From Paraburkholderia sediminicola (GTDB lineage Bacteria; Pseudomonadota; Gammaproteobacteria; Burkholderiales; Burkholderiaceae), in assembly GCF_902859805.1 (NCBI RefSeq), contig NZ_CADIKC010000011.1, forward strand, positions 186,001 through 250,000: a DNA stretch of 64,000 bases, in the 5' to 3' direction. The stretch's first letter is position 1. Each line of letters opens with the position of its first letter. The notes under the pieces were generated by a model that saw only the letters and a list, made by a program, of their open reading frames with translations, did no database searches and was not told the DNA's origin. The position numbers were made by a program, and so were the translations under genes. Shown here piece by piece: positions 51,296 through 59,733 of this stretch.

Positions 51296-53655
51296 GGCTG
51301 CACTCCAGGCGACGCCGTGGACGGCGCCGTCGGTACCGGGTTGGTCTGCACAGCGCCACCGTTCGTGACCGGGTTCGTCTGCACAGCACCGCCATTCGTG
51401 ACCGGGTTCGTCTGCACAGCGCCACCATTCATGGCCGGCGGCGCCATCTGCTGACGACGCATCCTGTCGAGATCGAACAGATTCATCGCAGGCGAACCGC
51501 CCTGGCTCGGGCCGATCGGCATCGGCGGAACCACCGGGTCGTCCTTGTCCTTGATCAGGTTGTTGTCCGACTTGTACGCCCCCGTCACACCCTGGACGTA
51601 GTCGTAACGGTTCGACGTCACGGCCTGCGCGGTATCGCGATCGGTGATGATCACGGGGCGCAGGAACACCATCAGGTTGGTCTTGGCGCGGGTCTTCTGT
51701 TCCGAACGGAACAGCTGGCCAATCCATGGAATATCGCCCAGCAACGGCACCTTGCTGTTGCTGACCTGGTAGTTGTCCTGCATCAGGCCGCCCAGCACGA
51801 TGATCTCGCCGTTATCCGCAAGCACCGTCGACTGGATCGAACGTTTGGTGAACTCGGGACCCGCCGGATTGGTTGCCGCGTTGGTCGTGCCGTTCACGAT
51901 CGCCGAGTCTTCCGTGTAGAGCTGCAACTTGAGAATCCCGCCCTCGGTGATCTGCGGTTTGATGTGCAGCGTCAGGCCGACATCGACGCGGTCGAACGTA
52001 TTGAACGCGTTGCTGGTCGTGCCGCTCGTGAGGTTCGAATACGAACCCGTCTGGATCGGCACGTTCGTGCCGACAACGATCTTGGCTTCCTCGTTGTCGA
52101 GCGTGATGAGGTTAGGCGTGGACAGCACGTTCGCATCCTGTGTTTGCGAGAGTGCCTGCAACAGCGCGCCGAGTCCCTGCACACCAAAAATGTTGTGAAT
52201 CCAGCCGACGTTGAGGCCCTGCTGGATACCGCTCCCGCTTGCGAGCGCCCCGGCGAGACCGCCGGTCGCGCCCGTCGCTGCGGCCGCGGCCGTCAGATTG
52301 ATAATGCTGTTGCCGTTGCCGGTCGCCAGGTTGGTGCCGGCAAAGATCGAATTGTTCGCGACCTGCCACTGAATGCCGAGATTGGCATTCGTGTTCGAGT
52401 TCAACTCGACGATCAGCGCCTCGATATAGACCTGCGCGCGCCGCGCGTCGAGCTGGTCGATCACTGCTCGCAGGTTGCGGTACACCGGCTCGGCCGCTGT
52501 GATGATCAGCGAGTTGGTCGCCGAGTCCGCCTGGATCATGCCGCCAGGCTGATTGTCGTCGCTCTTGTCCTTGTCGCCGCCGAGCAGGCCGGCCGAACCT
52601 GAACCGCCGCTCGAACCGTATCCGCCCCCGCCACCGCCCAATGGCGACGCCCCCGAGCTGCCGTTGAGTCCGCCCGACGGCAACGGCGGCGTACCCGACG
52701 TGCCCGTCGAATTGCTGCCCAACCCACCTCCGCCACCACCGTTCTGGTTGAACGAATTCGCTTCGTTCGAGCCACCCGATGAGCCGGTGTCGCCGCCCTT
52801 ACCGAGCATGCCACGCAAGGTCTTCGCGAGCTTCGTTGCGTCCGCGTTGCGCAGCGCCACGACGTGCATGTTGCCGGGCATGGTGGTCGGCGAGTCGAGT
52901 TCCTTCGCCAGTTGCTTAGCGGCCGCGAGCCGGCCGCCGTTCGATGCGCGAATCAGCAGCGAGTTGGTGCGCGGGTCCGCGGTGATCGATACCTTCAGCG
53001 TCGCATCGGTGCTGCCGATCGCGCCGGGGTCGAGCATCTTGGTCAACTGTGTGGCGATGTCGATCGCGTTGGCGTTCTTCAACTGCACCACCGCTACCGA
53101 CTGGCCCGCAGCCGTATCGACACCCGCGATGATCTGCGCGATACGCCGCACGTTGTCGGCGTAATCGGTCACGACAATCGAGTTGTTGGCCGGGTAGGCC
53201 GCCACGGTATTGTTCGGCGAGATCAGCGGACGCAACACCGGCAACAGGTTATTGGCCGATTCGTTCTTCAGCACGAACACCTGCGTCACCACCTGGTCGC
53301 CCCGCGCCACCGGCGTATTGCCGACGTAGGTCGGCACGCCTTGCAGCTTGGCATCGGCCTCGGGTACGACCTTCAGCACACCGTGGTCCTGGACCAGCGC
53401 GAAGCCCTGCATCCGCAATGCGGATTGCAAGGTCTTGAGTGCCTGATCTTCAGGCACCGCATTTTCCGACACGAGGTTCAGCTGACCCTTCACGCGTGGG
53501 TCGACGATGATCGTTTTGCCGGTCGCCGCGCCGATCGCCTTGGCCACCTGGTCGATATCGGCGTTCACGAAGTTGAGTGTCACCTGTGCCTGTGCTGTCT
53601 GCGCGGTGATCAATCCAGCCACCAGCAGCGCCGTTGCGACGCGACGCAATGCCAT
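51292..53655 (-). CDS. gspD: Type II secretion secretin GspD
   Basis: The outer-membrane secretin, 787 residues from ATG 53655 (ATG 53670 would add five). A signal peptide (MALRRVATALLVAGLITAQTAQA) precedes N0-N3 domains (VTLNFVNADIDQVAKAIGAATGKTIIVDPRVKG; DQVVTQVFVLKNESANNLLPVLRPLI). A Gly/Ser/Asn-rich insert in N3 (about residues 300-390) is followed by the secretin domain (DANVLSTPNLITLDNEEAKIVVGTNVPIQTG; VGLTLHIKPQI; VPLLGDIPWIGQLFRS). The C-terminal S-domain tail has a threefold 11-residue repeat, TNGGAVQTNPV. gspE follows by GTGA overlap. AGAAG upstream supports 53655. Confidence 0.95.
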   Translation of the reverse strand: MALRRVATALLVAGLITAQTAQAQVTLNFVNADIDQVAKAIGAATGKTIIVDPRVKGQLNLVSENAVPEDQALKTLQSALRMQGFALVQDHGVLKVVPEADAKLQGVPTYVGNTPVARGDQVVTQVFVLKNESANNLLPVLRPLISPNNTVAAYPANNSIVVTDYADNVRRIAQIIAGVDTAAGQSVAVVQLKNANAIDIATQLTKMLDPGAIGSTDATLKVSITADPRTNSLLIRASNGGRLAAAKQLAKELDSPTTMPGNMHVVALRNADATKLAKTLRGMLGKGGDTGSSGGSNEANSFNQNGGGGGGLGSNSTGTSGTPPLPSGGLNGSSGASPLGGGGGGYGSSGGSGSAGLLGGDKDKSDDNQPGGMIQADSATNSLIITAAEPVYRNLRAVIDQLDARRAQVYIEALIVELNSNTNANLGIQWQVANNSIFAGTNLATGNGNSIINLTAAAAATGATGGLAGALASGSGIQQGLNVGWIHNIFGVQGLGALLQALSQTQDANVLSTPNLITLDNEEAKIVVGTNVPIQTGSYSNLTSGTTSNAFNTFDRVDVGLTLHIKPQITEGGILKLQLYTEDSAIVNGTTNAATNPAGPEFTKRSIQSTVLADNGEIIVLGGLMQDNYQVSNSKVPLLGDIPWIGQLFRSEQKTRAKTNLMVFLRPVIITDRDTAQAVTSNRYDYVQGVTGAYKSDNNLIKDKDDPVVPPMPIGPSQGGSPAMNLFDLDRMRRQQMAPPAMNGGAVQTNPVTNGGAVQTNPVTNGGAVQTNPVPTAPSTASPGVQP
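51335..51433 (-). repeat. gspD: 33-bp tandem repeat, three copies, at the 3' end of gspD
   Basis: Three near-identical 33-bp units encode TNGGAVQTNPV or close variants, directly before the C-terminal PTAPSTASPGVQP. Differences are one to three bases per unit, suggesting recent expansion. Confidence 0.85.
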
Positions 53656-53980
53656 ACGATTTCTTCTCATGGAATATGGGATCGATGCCGACGGCCACAG
53701 CCGTCGACGGTCATGCAGTGCGAACATTTGAGCAGGCCGCCGCCCTGTCGGTCTGCCGGCCGGCTTCACAGGCGATCAACGCCCTGGATGCCTTACAGCC
53801 AATGCCCGAAAAAAAGGAACAGTAACAGTTTTTCATGTCGGATTTGTCACAAAACGAACAGCTCCGTGCGATTACTCTAAAGACCATCGCAGACTGTCAA
53901 ACAATTGAAAGCAAACGAGCTTGTGTGCGCCGAACCGCAGAAGCGCTTCGTTTTACGCTTGATTATGTCGGTTAGCCAAC
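53656..53980. other. Upstream region of gspD; no gene seen
   Basis: Holds the gspD promoter on the minus strand and AT-rich sequence (for example TTGTCACAAAACGAACAG near 53840). A 67-codon plus-strand frame (53905-54108) has no signal of being real. No terminator recognised. Confidence 0.4.
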
Positions 53981-54008
53981 TTGACGCATGTAAGTCTGCC
54001 GGTATGAT
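53981..54008 (+). promoter_or_regulatory. Near-consensus sigma-70 promoter
   Basis: TTGACG (53981-53986) and TATGAT (54003-54008) with a 16-bp spacer. Transcription should begin at about 54015, giving a leader of about 155 nt before the lytic transglycosylase start. Confidence 0.75.
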
Positions 54009-54014
54009 ACGAGC

Positions 54015-54171
54015 CGTTCGAGGTACTGGTTGTGACTTGGCAACGCGGGTTTTCCCCGATGGCCGACGAAGGCCCGGCCAGTACGCCTCACCGGCTTCCA
54101 GAGACTGAAGTATGGCCGATGCCTGGCCTTACCAAACCTTACTCTTGCGATTTGATTAGTCGTCTTGACTG
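54015..54171 (+). ncRNA. Candidate structured 5' leader of the lytic transglycosylase gene
   Basis: GTACTGG (54023-54029) pairs with CCAGTAC (54078-54084), enclosing CGGG-TTTTC-CCCG and GGCC-GACGAA-GGCC stem-loops, so a three-way junction can form. A further GGCC/GGCC stem follows at 54114-54127. Base composition and folding are unlike an ordinary leader. I do not recognise a known riboswitch consensus. Confidence 0.45.
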
Positions 54172-54621
54172 ATGAAACGAACCTTTGTCACCGTCGCCGC
54201 AGGACTTGCCGTGCTGATCGCAGCAGGGCAGGCACGCGCCGATTGCTTTGACGAAGCGGCGAAGTATCAGAAGGTCAACCCCTTGATTCTGCGCGCAATT
54301 GCGTGGCAAGAGTCACACAATCGACCGGACGCGCAGCATAAGAACGCCAACGGCTCGACCGACTACGGCGTGATGCAGATCAACTCGATCCATCTGCCGG
54401 TACTCGCGCAGTACGGCATTTCGCAAGGCACGCTGATGGAGCCGTGCAAGAACGTCTACATCGCGGCGTGGCATCTGCGCCGTCAGATGAACAAGTACGG
54501 CAACACCTGGCAGGCGGTCGGCGCGTACCACTCCGAGACGCCGGCACTGCGTGATAAGTATGCGATGCAGATTGCCGCGATCCTGCGCAAGTGGAATCTG
54601 ATGCCGGCTGCTGCACGCTGA
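54172..54621 (+). CDS. Lytic transglycosylase domain protein
   Basis: A 149-residue secreted muramidase of the IagB/IpgF/PilT-type SLT group, cleaving the MurNAc-GlcNAc link. A signal peptide (MKRTFVTVAAGLAVLIAAGQARA) is followed by the catalytic WQESHNRPDAQHKNANGS with active-site Glu, then TDYGVMQIN and the C-terminal NVYIAAWHLRRQMNKYG and AVGAYHS. Two Cys (after DC and in EPCK) may form a disulfide. Such small enzymes often open the wall for secretion machines, which fits the gsp neighbours. It has a strong promoter and a structured leader. Confidence 0.9.
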   Translation: MKRTFVTVAAGLAVLIAAGQARADCFDEAAKYQKVNPLILRAIAWQESHNRPDAQHKNANGSTDYGVMQINSIHLPVLAQYGISQGTLMEPCKNVYIAAWHLRRQMNKYGNTWQAVGAYHSETPALRDKYAMQIAAILRKWNLMPAAAR

Positions 54622-54778
54622 TTCACGCACGTCCCGATCCGGCCCGTCACGCGGCCGCTCCCCGTTTGATGCACAATGCGGCTTCGTGCTGCCGTCGGTG
54701 TTCGGCCATCTTCTGGCCCCGCAGTCATGCGGCCCCAACCCGGCACGCCTTCCAATCCTCTTGTTTTTCCGTACTGCG

Positions 54779-56086
54779 ATGAACCAGCCGCTATTGCCCG
54801 TCACCGTGCTCTCCGGTTTTCTGGGCGCCGGCAAGACCACGCTCCTGAACCACATTCTCGCGAATCGCGCTGGTTTGCGCGTCGCCGTGATCGTCAACGA
54901 TCTGGCCGCCGTCAATATCGACGCAACGCTCGTGCGCGACGCCGCTGCGCTCTCGCATGTGGAGGAGCAGCTCGTCGAACTGTCGAACGGCTGCATCTGC
55001 TGCACGTTGCGGGATGACTTGCTAGTCGAGATCAAGCGGCTTGCCGGTGAAAAGCGCTTCGATGCGATCCTGATCGAGTCGACTGGCGTAGCCGAGCCGA
55101 TGCCGATCGCCGAAACCTTCACCTTTGTCGACGATGACGGCGTGTCGCTGTCCGATGTTGCACAGCTCGATACGATGGTGACGGTGGTCGATGCGTTCAA
55201 CTTCCTGCGCGACTACGGTTCAGCCGACGCACTTTCCGAGCGGGGCATCGCCGCAACCGAAGAGGACGATCGGACACTGGTCGAATTGCTGATCGAACAG
55301 ATTGAGTTCTGCGACGTGCTGGTGGTGAACAAGGCCGATCTGGTCAGTGCCGATGAACTCACGCGTTTGCAGCGCATCCTTGCCCGCATCAATCCGCGCG
55401 CCGTGCAGGTGGTGAGCCGTTTCGGCGAAGTGCCGCTAGCCGAAGTGCTGAACACCGGGCGCTTCGATTTCGATGAGGCATCGAGCGCACCGGGCTGGCT
55501 GGCGTCGCTCAACGACGAACATGAGCACGACCACGAACACGGTCATGCCCATCACGGCGAAGCCGACGAATTCGGCATCGGCAATTTCATTTACCGCGCG
55601 CGGCGGCCGTTTCACCCGGAGCGCCTGTGGGCGTTGCTGCATCAGGAGTGGAAGGGCGTCTTGCGCAGCAAGGGCTTCTTCTGGCTCGCAACGCGTAATG
55701 ACATCGCCGGTTCGCTGTCGCAGGCGGGTGGCGCTTGCCGGCATGGTCCGGTGGGCATGTGGTGGGCCGCGCAGGATCGCAGCGAATGGCCGGACGGCGA
55801 TGACGAGCTGGCCGCTGAAATTGCCGCCGACTGGTACGGCGATCCGGACGATCTGAGCATCGGCGATCGCCGCCAGGAACTGGTGATGATCGGCGTCGGC
55901 ATCGACCCGGCTGTCTGGCAAGCGAAGTTCGACGCGTGCCTCGTGACCGATGAGGAATACGCTGCGGGACCGCAAGCATGGCAACAATTCGCCGATCCGT
56001 TCCCGGCATGGGACTTCGACGAAGACGACCATGATCACGATCACGACGGCCATGGCCACGGTGAAATCGTGCACCGCCACGATTAA
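54779..56086 (+). CDS. G3E family metallochaperone GTPase (CobW/ZNG1-like) with His-rich metal-binding stretches
   Basis: A COG0523/CobW GTPase of 435 residues. Walker A is SGFLGAGKTTLL, the metal-binding motif is NGCICCTLRDDL (CxCC), Glu in LIESTGVAEP, and NKAD gives GTP specificity. A His/Asp/Glu-rich loop (about residues 245-262, DEHEHDHEHGHAHHG) and a second at the C-terminus (DEDDHDHDHDGHGHGEIVHRHD) suggest zinc or cobalt binding. ATG 54779 is chosen because the P-loop follows at the normal distance; the frame is open upstream. Zinc-responsive members usually have a Zur site; I see none in the 157-bp upstream gap. Confidence 0.9.
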   Translation: MNQPLLPVTVLSGFLGAGKTTLLNHILANRAGLRVAVIVNDLAAVNIDATLVRDAAALSHVEEQLVELSNGCICCTLRDDLLVEIKRLAGEKRFDAILIESTGVAEPMPIAETFTFVDDDGVSLSDVAQLDTMVTVVDAFNFLRDYGSADALSERGIAATEEDDRTLVELLIEQIEFCDVLVVNKADLVSADELTRLQRILARINPRAVQVVSRFGEVPLAEVLNTGRFDFDEASSAPGWLASLNDEHEHDHEHGHAHHGEADEFGIGNFIYRARRPFHPERLWALLHQEWKGVLRSKGFFWLATRNDIAGSLSQAGGACRHGPVGMWWAAQDRSEWPDGDDELAAEIAADWYGDPDDLSIGDRRQELVMIGVGIDPAVWQAKFDACLVTDEEYAAGPQAWQQFADPFPAWDFDEDDHDHDHDGHGHGEIVHRHD

Positions 56087-56161
56087 GCTCGGGCAGCCTT
56101 TCCGCCTGGTGTTGACTGTTTAGCCGCGACGCCCGTCGCGGCCAAACAGAAATCGCAGACG

Positions 56162-56185
56162 AAAAAAAACCCGCCATTGGCGGGT
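56162..56185 (-). terminator. Intrinsic terminator of hupB
   Basis: On the minus strand ACCCGCCAATGGCGGGT is followed by TTTTTTTT, about 25 bp after the hupB stop. Confidence 0.8.
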
Positions 56186-56209
56186 GTCAACTGCCAGGCA
56201 GTAATCTGC

Positions 56210-56488
56210 TTAGCGCTTGTTGACTGCGTCCTTGAACGCCTTACCAGCCGTGAACTTGACGGTCTTGGCGGCCGGGATCTTGATAGTTTCGCCGGTCTTG
56301 GGGTTACGACCCGTACGTGCTGCGCGCTTGCCCGAACCGAAGCTGCCAAAGCCGATCAACTGGACCGCGTCACCCTTCGACACAGACTTCTTGATCACTT
56401 CAAGCAACGTGTCCAGCGTCTCACCGGTTTGAGCCTTGCTGGCGCCGGTCTGTCCTGCGACGGCGTCGATCAGTTCCTGTTTGTTCAT
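56210..56488 (-). CDS. hupB: DNA-binding protein HU-beta
   Basis: A histone-like HU protein, 92 residues: MNKQELIDAVAGQTGASKAQTGETLDTLLEVIKKSVSKGD, then the conserved LIGFGSFGSGKRAARTGRNPKTGETIKIPAAKTVKFTAGKAFKDAVN (the DNA-binding arm is around RNPKTG, with the intercalating Pro). It shapes the nucleoid and supports initiation at oriC. Promoter sequence lies upstream on the minus strand (TATAAT at 56538-56543, reverse), and the ribosome site AGAAAGGAA precedes the ATG. Confidence 0.97.
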   Translation of the reverse strand: MNKQELIDAVAGQTGASKAQTGETLDTLLEVIKKSVSKGDAVQLIGFGSFGSGKRAARTGRNPKTGETIKIPAAKTVKFTAGKAFKDAVNKR

Positions 56489-56900
56489 TAAGGTTCCTTT
56501 CTGAGTTTAGGTTGACACGAACAGCGCGAACGCGCCGATTATACGTGCGCGGGCCGCGCCGTCGAGCAGCTGCGGCTCCGGATCCCCTCCGGATATAGCG
56601 CCGGGCAGTAACTGCCCGTCGGCCGTGCTGCCGCTCCCTTCGCGGCGCTTGCTATGATAGCGCAGCGCAAACCCAATCAGGACAAGGGTTTCGAAGATTT
56701 AAGCGGTTCTGGGGCGGATATCGAGGGGAAACCCTTCTTTTTGCTCCTCCCAGAGCCCAATTGGAGGCTGAAACCCAGTATGGACGGGGCTTAGCGTTGG
56801 TTTTTGCCAACGTCGCAGCACGTCTTTTTCGCCGCCCGGCGAGCTGCGCGCGCTGGCGGTAACGTCTGACTCGCTCTTTCGAGCGTCATTTCCGCCGCGC
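56489..56900. other. Divergent promoter region between hupB and mnmC; no gene
   Basis: 412 bp. The hupB side has a perfect minus-strand TATAAT at 56538-56543. The mnmC side has no clear Shine-Dalgarno before ATG 56901. Sequence near 56644-56670 (CGCTTGCTATGATAGCG) contains a TATGAT-like box, possibly a promoter for mnmC. The rest shows only weak GC-rich dyads. Confidence 0.5.
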
Positions 56901-58868
56901 ATGACCGATCCGCTGATCCCCGCAGTCCTCGCTTTTCGCGACAACGGCACGCCGTTTTCCCCGTTCTACGACGACATCTATCACAGCGCTGTCGGCGGTC
57001 TCGAGCAGGCTGAATACGTCTTTCTCCGCGGCAATGGACTGCCGCAACGATGGCAGGGCCGCCGCGTCTTCACCGTGCTCGAAACCGGTTTCGGCATGGG
57101 AATCAACTTCCTGATGAGCTGGGCCGCCTGGCGTGCCGATCCGGCGCGCTGCGAACGCTTGCATTTCGTCTCGACCGAGAAGCATCCGTTTACTCAAGCC
57201 GATTTGCGCAGCGTCTATGCGAAGACGATTTCAGATCCGGAGATCGCCGCACTAGCAGAAACGCTGGCCGCCGAATGGCCGATGCTCGTCCCCGGTACGC
57301 ACCGGCTCGAATTCGAAGGCGGGCGAATCACGTTGACGCTGGTATTCGCCGACGCCGCGGAAAGCCTGCCAGCATTGAGATTGCGCGCCGATGCGTTCTA
57401 TCTCGACGGCTTCGCACCGGCGAGAAACCCCGAAATGTGGACGCCCGCAATCTTCAAGGCGCTCGCCCGGATGGCCGGCGAGGACGCCTCGTTCGCAACC
57501 TACAGCAGTGCCGGCGACATCAAACGTGCGTTGACGCAAAACGGCTTTGTGTACCAAAAAATCGACGGCTTCGGTTGGAAGCGCGCGATGCTGGTCGGCC
57601 ACTTCGCGCCACGCTGGCGCGTGCGCCGTTACGAGCCGCCCGCGCCACTTGAGGTCGATGAACGGCATGCGATCGTGATCGGCACCGGGCTCGCGGGTTG
57701 CGCGGCGATCGAGCGTCTGGCCGCACGCGGCTGGCGCGTCACGTCGCTGGAGCGGCACGCGTCGGTGGCTCAGGACGCCTCGGGCAACCCGGCCGGCGTG
57801 TTCCACCCCATGATCTCGCGCGACGACAGCGTCGCTTCGCGCGTCACGCGCGCAGGTTTTCTGTACACGCTCAGACGCTGGGCCGCACTCGAACGGCTTG
57901 GTTATCGTCCATTGCGCGGCGCGCCAGGGCTGTTGCAGATCGCCGCGGACGACGAAGAAGCACGCTCGATGAGCGAGGCAATCGCCGCGTTCGGTTACCC
58001 GGCGGATTATGTGACGCCCGTTTCGCTGAACGAAGCGCAACGGCTTGCAGGCATGCCGCTCGCGCAAAGCGGCTGGCTCTTTGCTCAAGGCGGCTGGATC
58101 GACCCGGCGTCGCTTTGCGCCGCGCAGTGCGCCGCCGCGGGCGGGCTGCTCGAACGCCGCTTCGGAGTAGACGTAGCGCGCCTCGGACGATCCGGCAATC
58201 AATGGACCGTTTTCGACGCAGCAGGGCAGGCCATCGCGCGCGCGCCGGTGGTCATTGTCGCGAGCGCGCACGACGCCGCGCGGCTCGCCGGTTCTAAGTA
58301 CGCGCCAACCCGCAGCATCCGCGGCCAGCTAACTTTGCTGCCGCCGGGCACGGTGCCCTCACTCGAGATGCCGGTTATAGGCGAAGGCTACGCGGTCCCA
58401 CTCGCCAGCGGCATCACACTGACCGGCGCCACCTACGAACTCGACGACCCCGATACCGTGTTGCGACCGGATGGCCATCTGGAAAACCTTGAGCGTGTCG
58501 CGCAGATGCTGCCGGCCTTTGACGGTGTCATCGACCCGGCGCAGGCGGCCGCGCTCGACGGGCGCGTCGCGTTTCGCTGCGTCACAAGCGACCGGATGCC
58601 GATGATCGGCAACTTCCCCGACGAAGCCGCCTCGGCACGCGACGCCCTGCGCCTGCGTGGCGCATGGCCGCTCGATCTGCCACGCGTCGACGGTTTGTAC
58701 GGCGCGTTCGCTTACGGTTCTCGCGGCCTGGTATGGGCCGCACTTGGAGCGGAGTTGATCGCCTCGCAAATCGAAGGTGAGCCGTGGCCGCTCGAACGGG
58801 ACTTGGCCGAAGACATCGATCCTGCCCGCTTCCTTTTGCGTGCGTTGCGCCAGGGCACGGTGAGTTAA
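56901..58868 (+). CDS. mnmC: Bifunctional tRNA methyltransferase/oxidoreductase MnmC
   Basis: MnmC completes the mnm5s2U modification at tRNA position 34: the C-terminal FAD domain removes the carboxymethyl group made by MnmE-MnmG and the N-terminal domain methylates the amine with SAM. In 655 residues, DUF752/MTase has ETGFGMGINFLMSWAAW and DGFAPARNPEMWT; the FAD domain begins at about residue 257 with HAIVIGTGLAGCAAIERLAARGW (Rossmann) and continues with GNPAGVFHPMISRDDS and CVTSDRMPMIG. Length is normal. The window also carries mnmE, so two genes of one pathway lie 55 kb apart. Confidence 0.96.
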   Translation: MTDPLIPAVLAFRDNGTPFSPFYDDIYHSAVGGLEQAEYVFLRGNGLPQRWQGRRVFTVLETGFGMGINFLMSWAAWRADPARCERLHFVSTEKHPFTQADLRSVYAKTISDPEIAALAETLAAEWPMLVPGTHRLEFEGGRITLTLVFADAAESLPALRLRADAFYLDGFAPARNPEMWTPAIFKALARMAGEDASFATYSSAGDIKRALTQNGFVYQKIDGFGWKRAMLVGHFAPRWRVRRYEPPAPLEVDERHAIVIGTGLAGCAAIERLAARGWRVTSLERHASVAQDASGNPAGVFHPMISRDDSVASRVTRAGFLYTLRRWAALERLGYRPLRGAPGLLQIAADDEEARSMSEAIAAFGYPADYVTPVSLNEAQRLAGMPLAQSGWLFAQGGWIDPASLCAAQCAAAGGLLERRFGVDVARLGRSGNQWTVFDAAGQAIARAPVVIVASAHDAARLAGSKYAPTRSIRGQLTLLPPGTVPSLEMPVIGEGYAVPLASGITLTGATYELDDPDTVLRPDGHLENLERVAQMLPAFDGVIDPAQAAALDGRVAFRCVTSDRMPMIGNFPDEAASARDALRLRGAWPLDLPRVDGLYGAFAYGSRGLVWAALGAELIASQIEGEPWPLERDLAEDIDPARFLLRALRQGTVS

Positions 58869-58922
58869 CCTGTAGTTAACCTGCAGTTAACCGCGCGCGC
58901 GGAACACCAGCAACGAGAAAGA

Positions 58923-58948
58923 GTTATCCACCGAAACTTGTGGATAAC
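58923..58948. promoter_or_regulatory. Inverted pair of DnaA-box-like sites
   Basis: GTTATCCAC and its exact complement GTGGATAAC with an 8-bp spacer. The minus-strand site is a perfect TTATCCACA; the plus-strand one is TTATCCACC. Confidence 0.6.
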
Positions 58949-59117
58949 CGCGCCGTTTACCGGCGCAACTCATGTGGAACCGTTGTGGACGTAAACGGGG
59001 TAACTCTGCCGCGCTCGAAAATCGCGAAAAGTTACCCTTGTATACCCGCTGCAGCCGCACACGCTGTGCATCCTGTTATGCGAGCGGCAAGCCGATGAAT
59101 TGATTCGGTAAACCGGG

Positions 59118-59175
59118 GTTATCCACAGAAAACGAGGCACCTTGTTAACTGTTACTACGTATACATACAGTAAAC
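59118..59175 (+). repeat. TTATCCACA-N13-CTTGTTAAC element, copy A (plus direction)
   Basis: GTTATCCACA, 13 bp, then CTTGTTAACTGTTACTACGTATACATACAGTAAAC. A matching element in the opposite orientation lies at 62298-62355 with the same 13-bp spacing, CTTGTTAACTACTACTACGTTTGTATG and CGTAAAC. The pair brackets the antiporter and ybdK genes. Confidence 0.6.
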
Positions 59176-59733
59176 CTGTAAACAGAAAGGCCGTGCCGGA
59201 ATCGAGCGCAATCGTTGAGCCCGAGGGGTCGAAAGTTGGAGGAAAACACCTCTGGCCGTGTCCCAGGAAACACATCTGCAACGTCAGATCTGTACGCTAT
59301 GAGAGCCCGACCCGGTTTTAAAACGGTCGCTTTTTCCTCATCTCGCGAAGATGACGTACGTTTTTACCGTTTTGCCTGCATGTTCCTGTCTTTTCGGTCA
59401 AGTCTGAAAAAGCTATGGCACAATCGCCGTTCTTTTCCGCGTCGTGCCTCGCCGCTGGCCGCACACGCTGCAATGGAACGGTGCCGCGCAATCAGAATCT
59501 GATTCAAAGTCGACGGCGTTCTTTCACCGTGCCGGGCCGGTAGCTACGGCCGCCCCCAGAATGCGCTGCGCCCCGTGCGGCAGCGGCACATTCAGATCAT
59601 CCGATCGTTGAAAACTCGCAACGCGGGTCACGCGAAGCGATCGCGACAGTGAACGCCTCATGCGTTCATCCGCTCGCCGGTGTTTGCGCCGGTTCGTGTT
59701 GTCTGCCGTTGCTGCCAAGGAGAACCCATCACG

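Larger units (their letters stand above)
58869..59733. other. 865-bp gene-free region with DnaA-box-like motifs
   Basis: An inverted pair GTTATCCAC (58923-58931) and GTGGATAAC (58940-58948), the latter a perfect DnaA-type box on the minus strand, and another perfect TTATCCACA at 59119-59127. AT-rich patches follow (59140-59200, including GTTAACTGTTACTACG). Near 59398-59440 sequence reads like a promoter (CTATGGCACAATCG). No ORF of interest. The region could hold a regulatory non-coding RNA or a protein-binding cluster. Confidence 0.55.

Noticed and set aside
53905..54108. 67-codon plus-strand frame upstream of the lytic transglycosylase gene
   Set aside because: No ribosome site, unusual composition, and overlap with the predicted promoter and structured leader.
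54015..54171. c-di-GMP riboswitch (GEMM) in the leader, tempting because of the Wsp system
   Set aside because: The GEMM core and the characteristic AGGGCAAACC and GGGACGCAAAG blocks are not present.
58869..59733. Possible oriC at the TTATCCACA sites
   Set aside because: Too few boxes, no dnaA, dnaN or parAB nearby, and no clear AT-rich unwinding block. oriC is expected left of mnmE.
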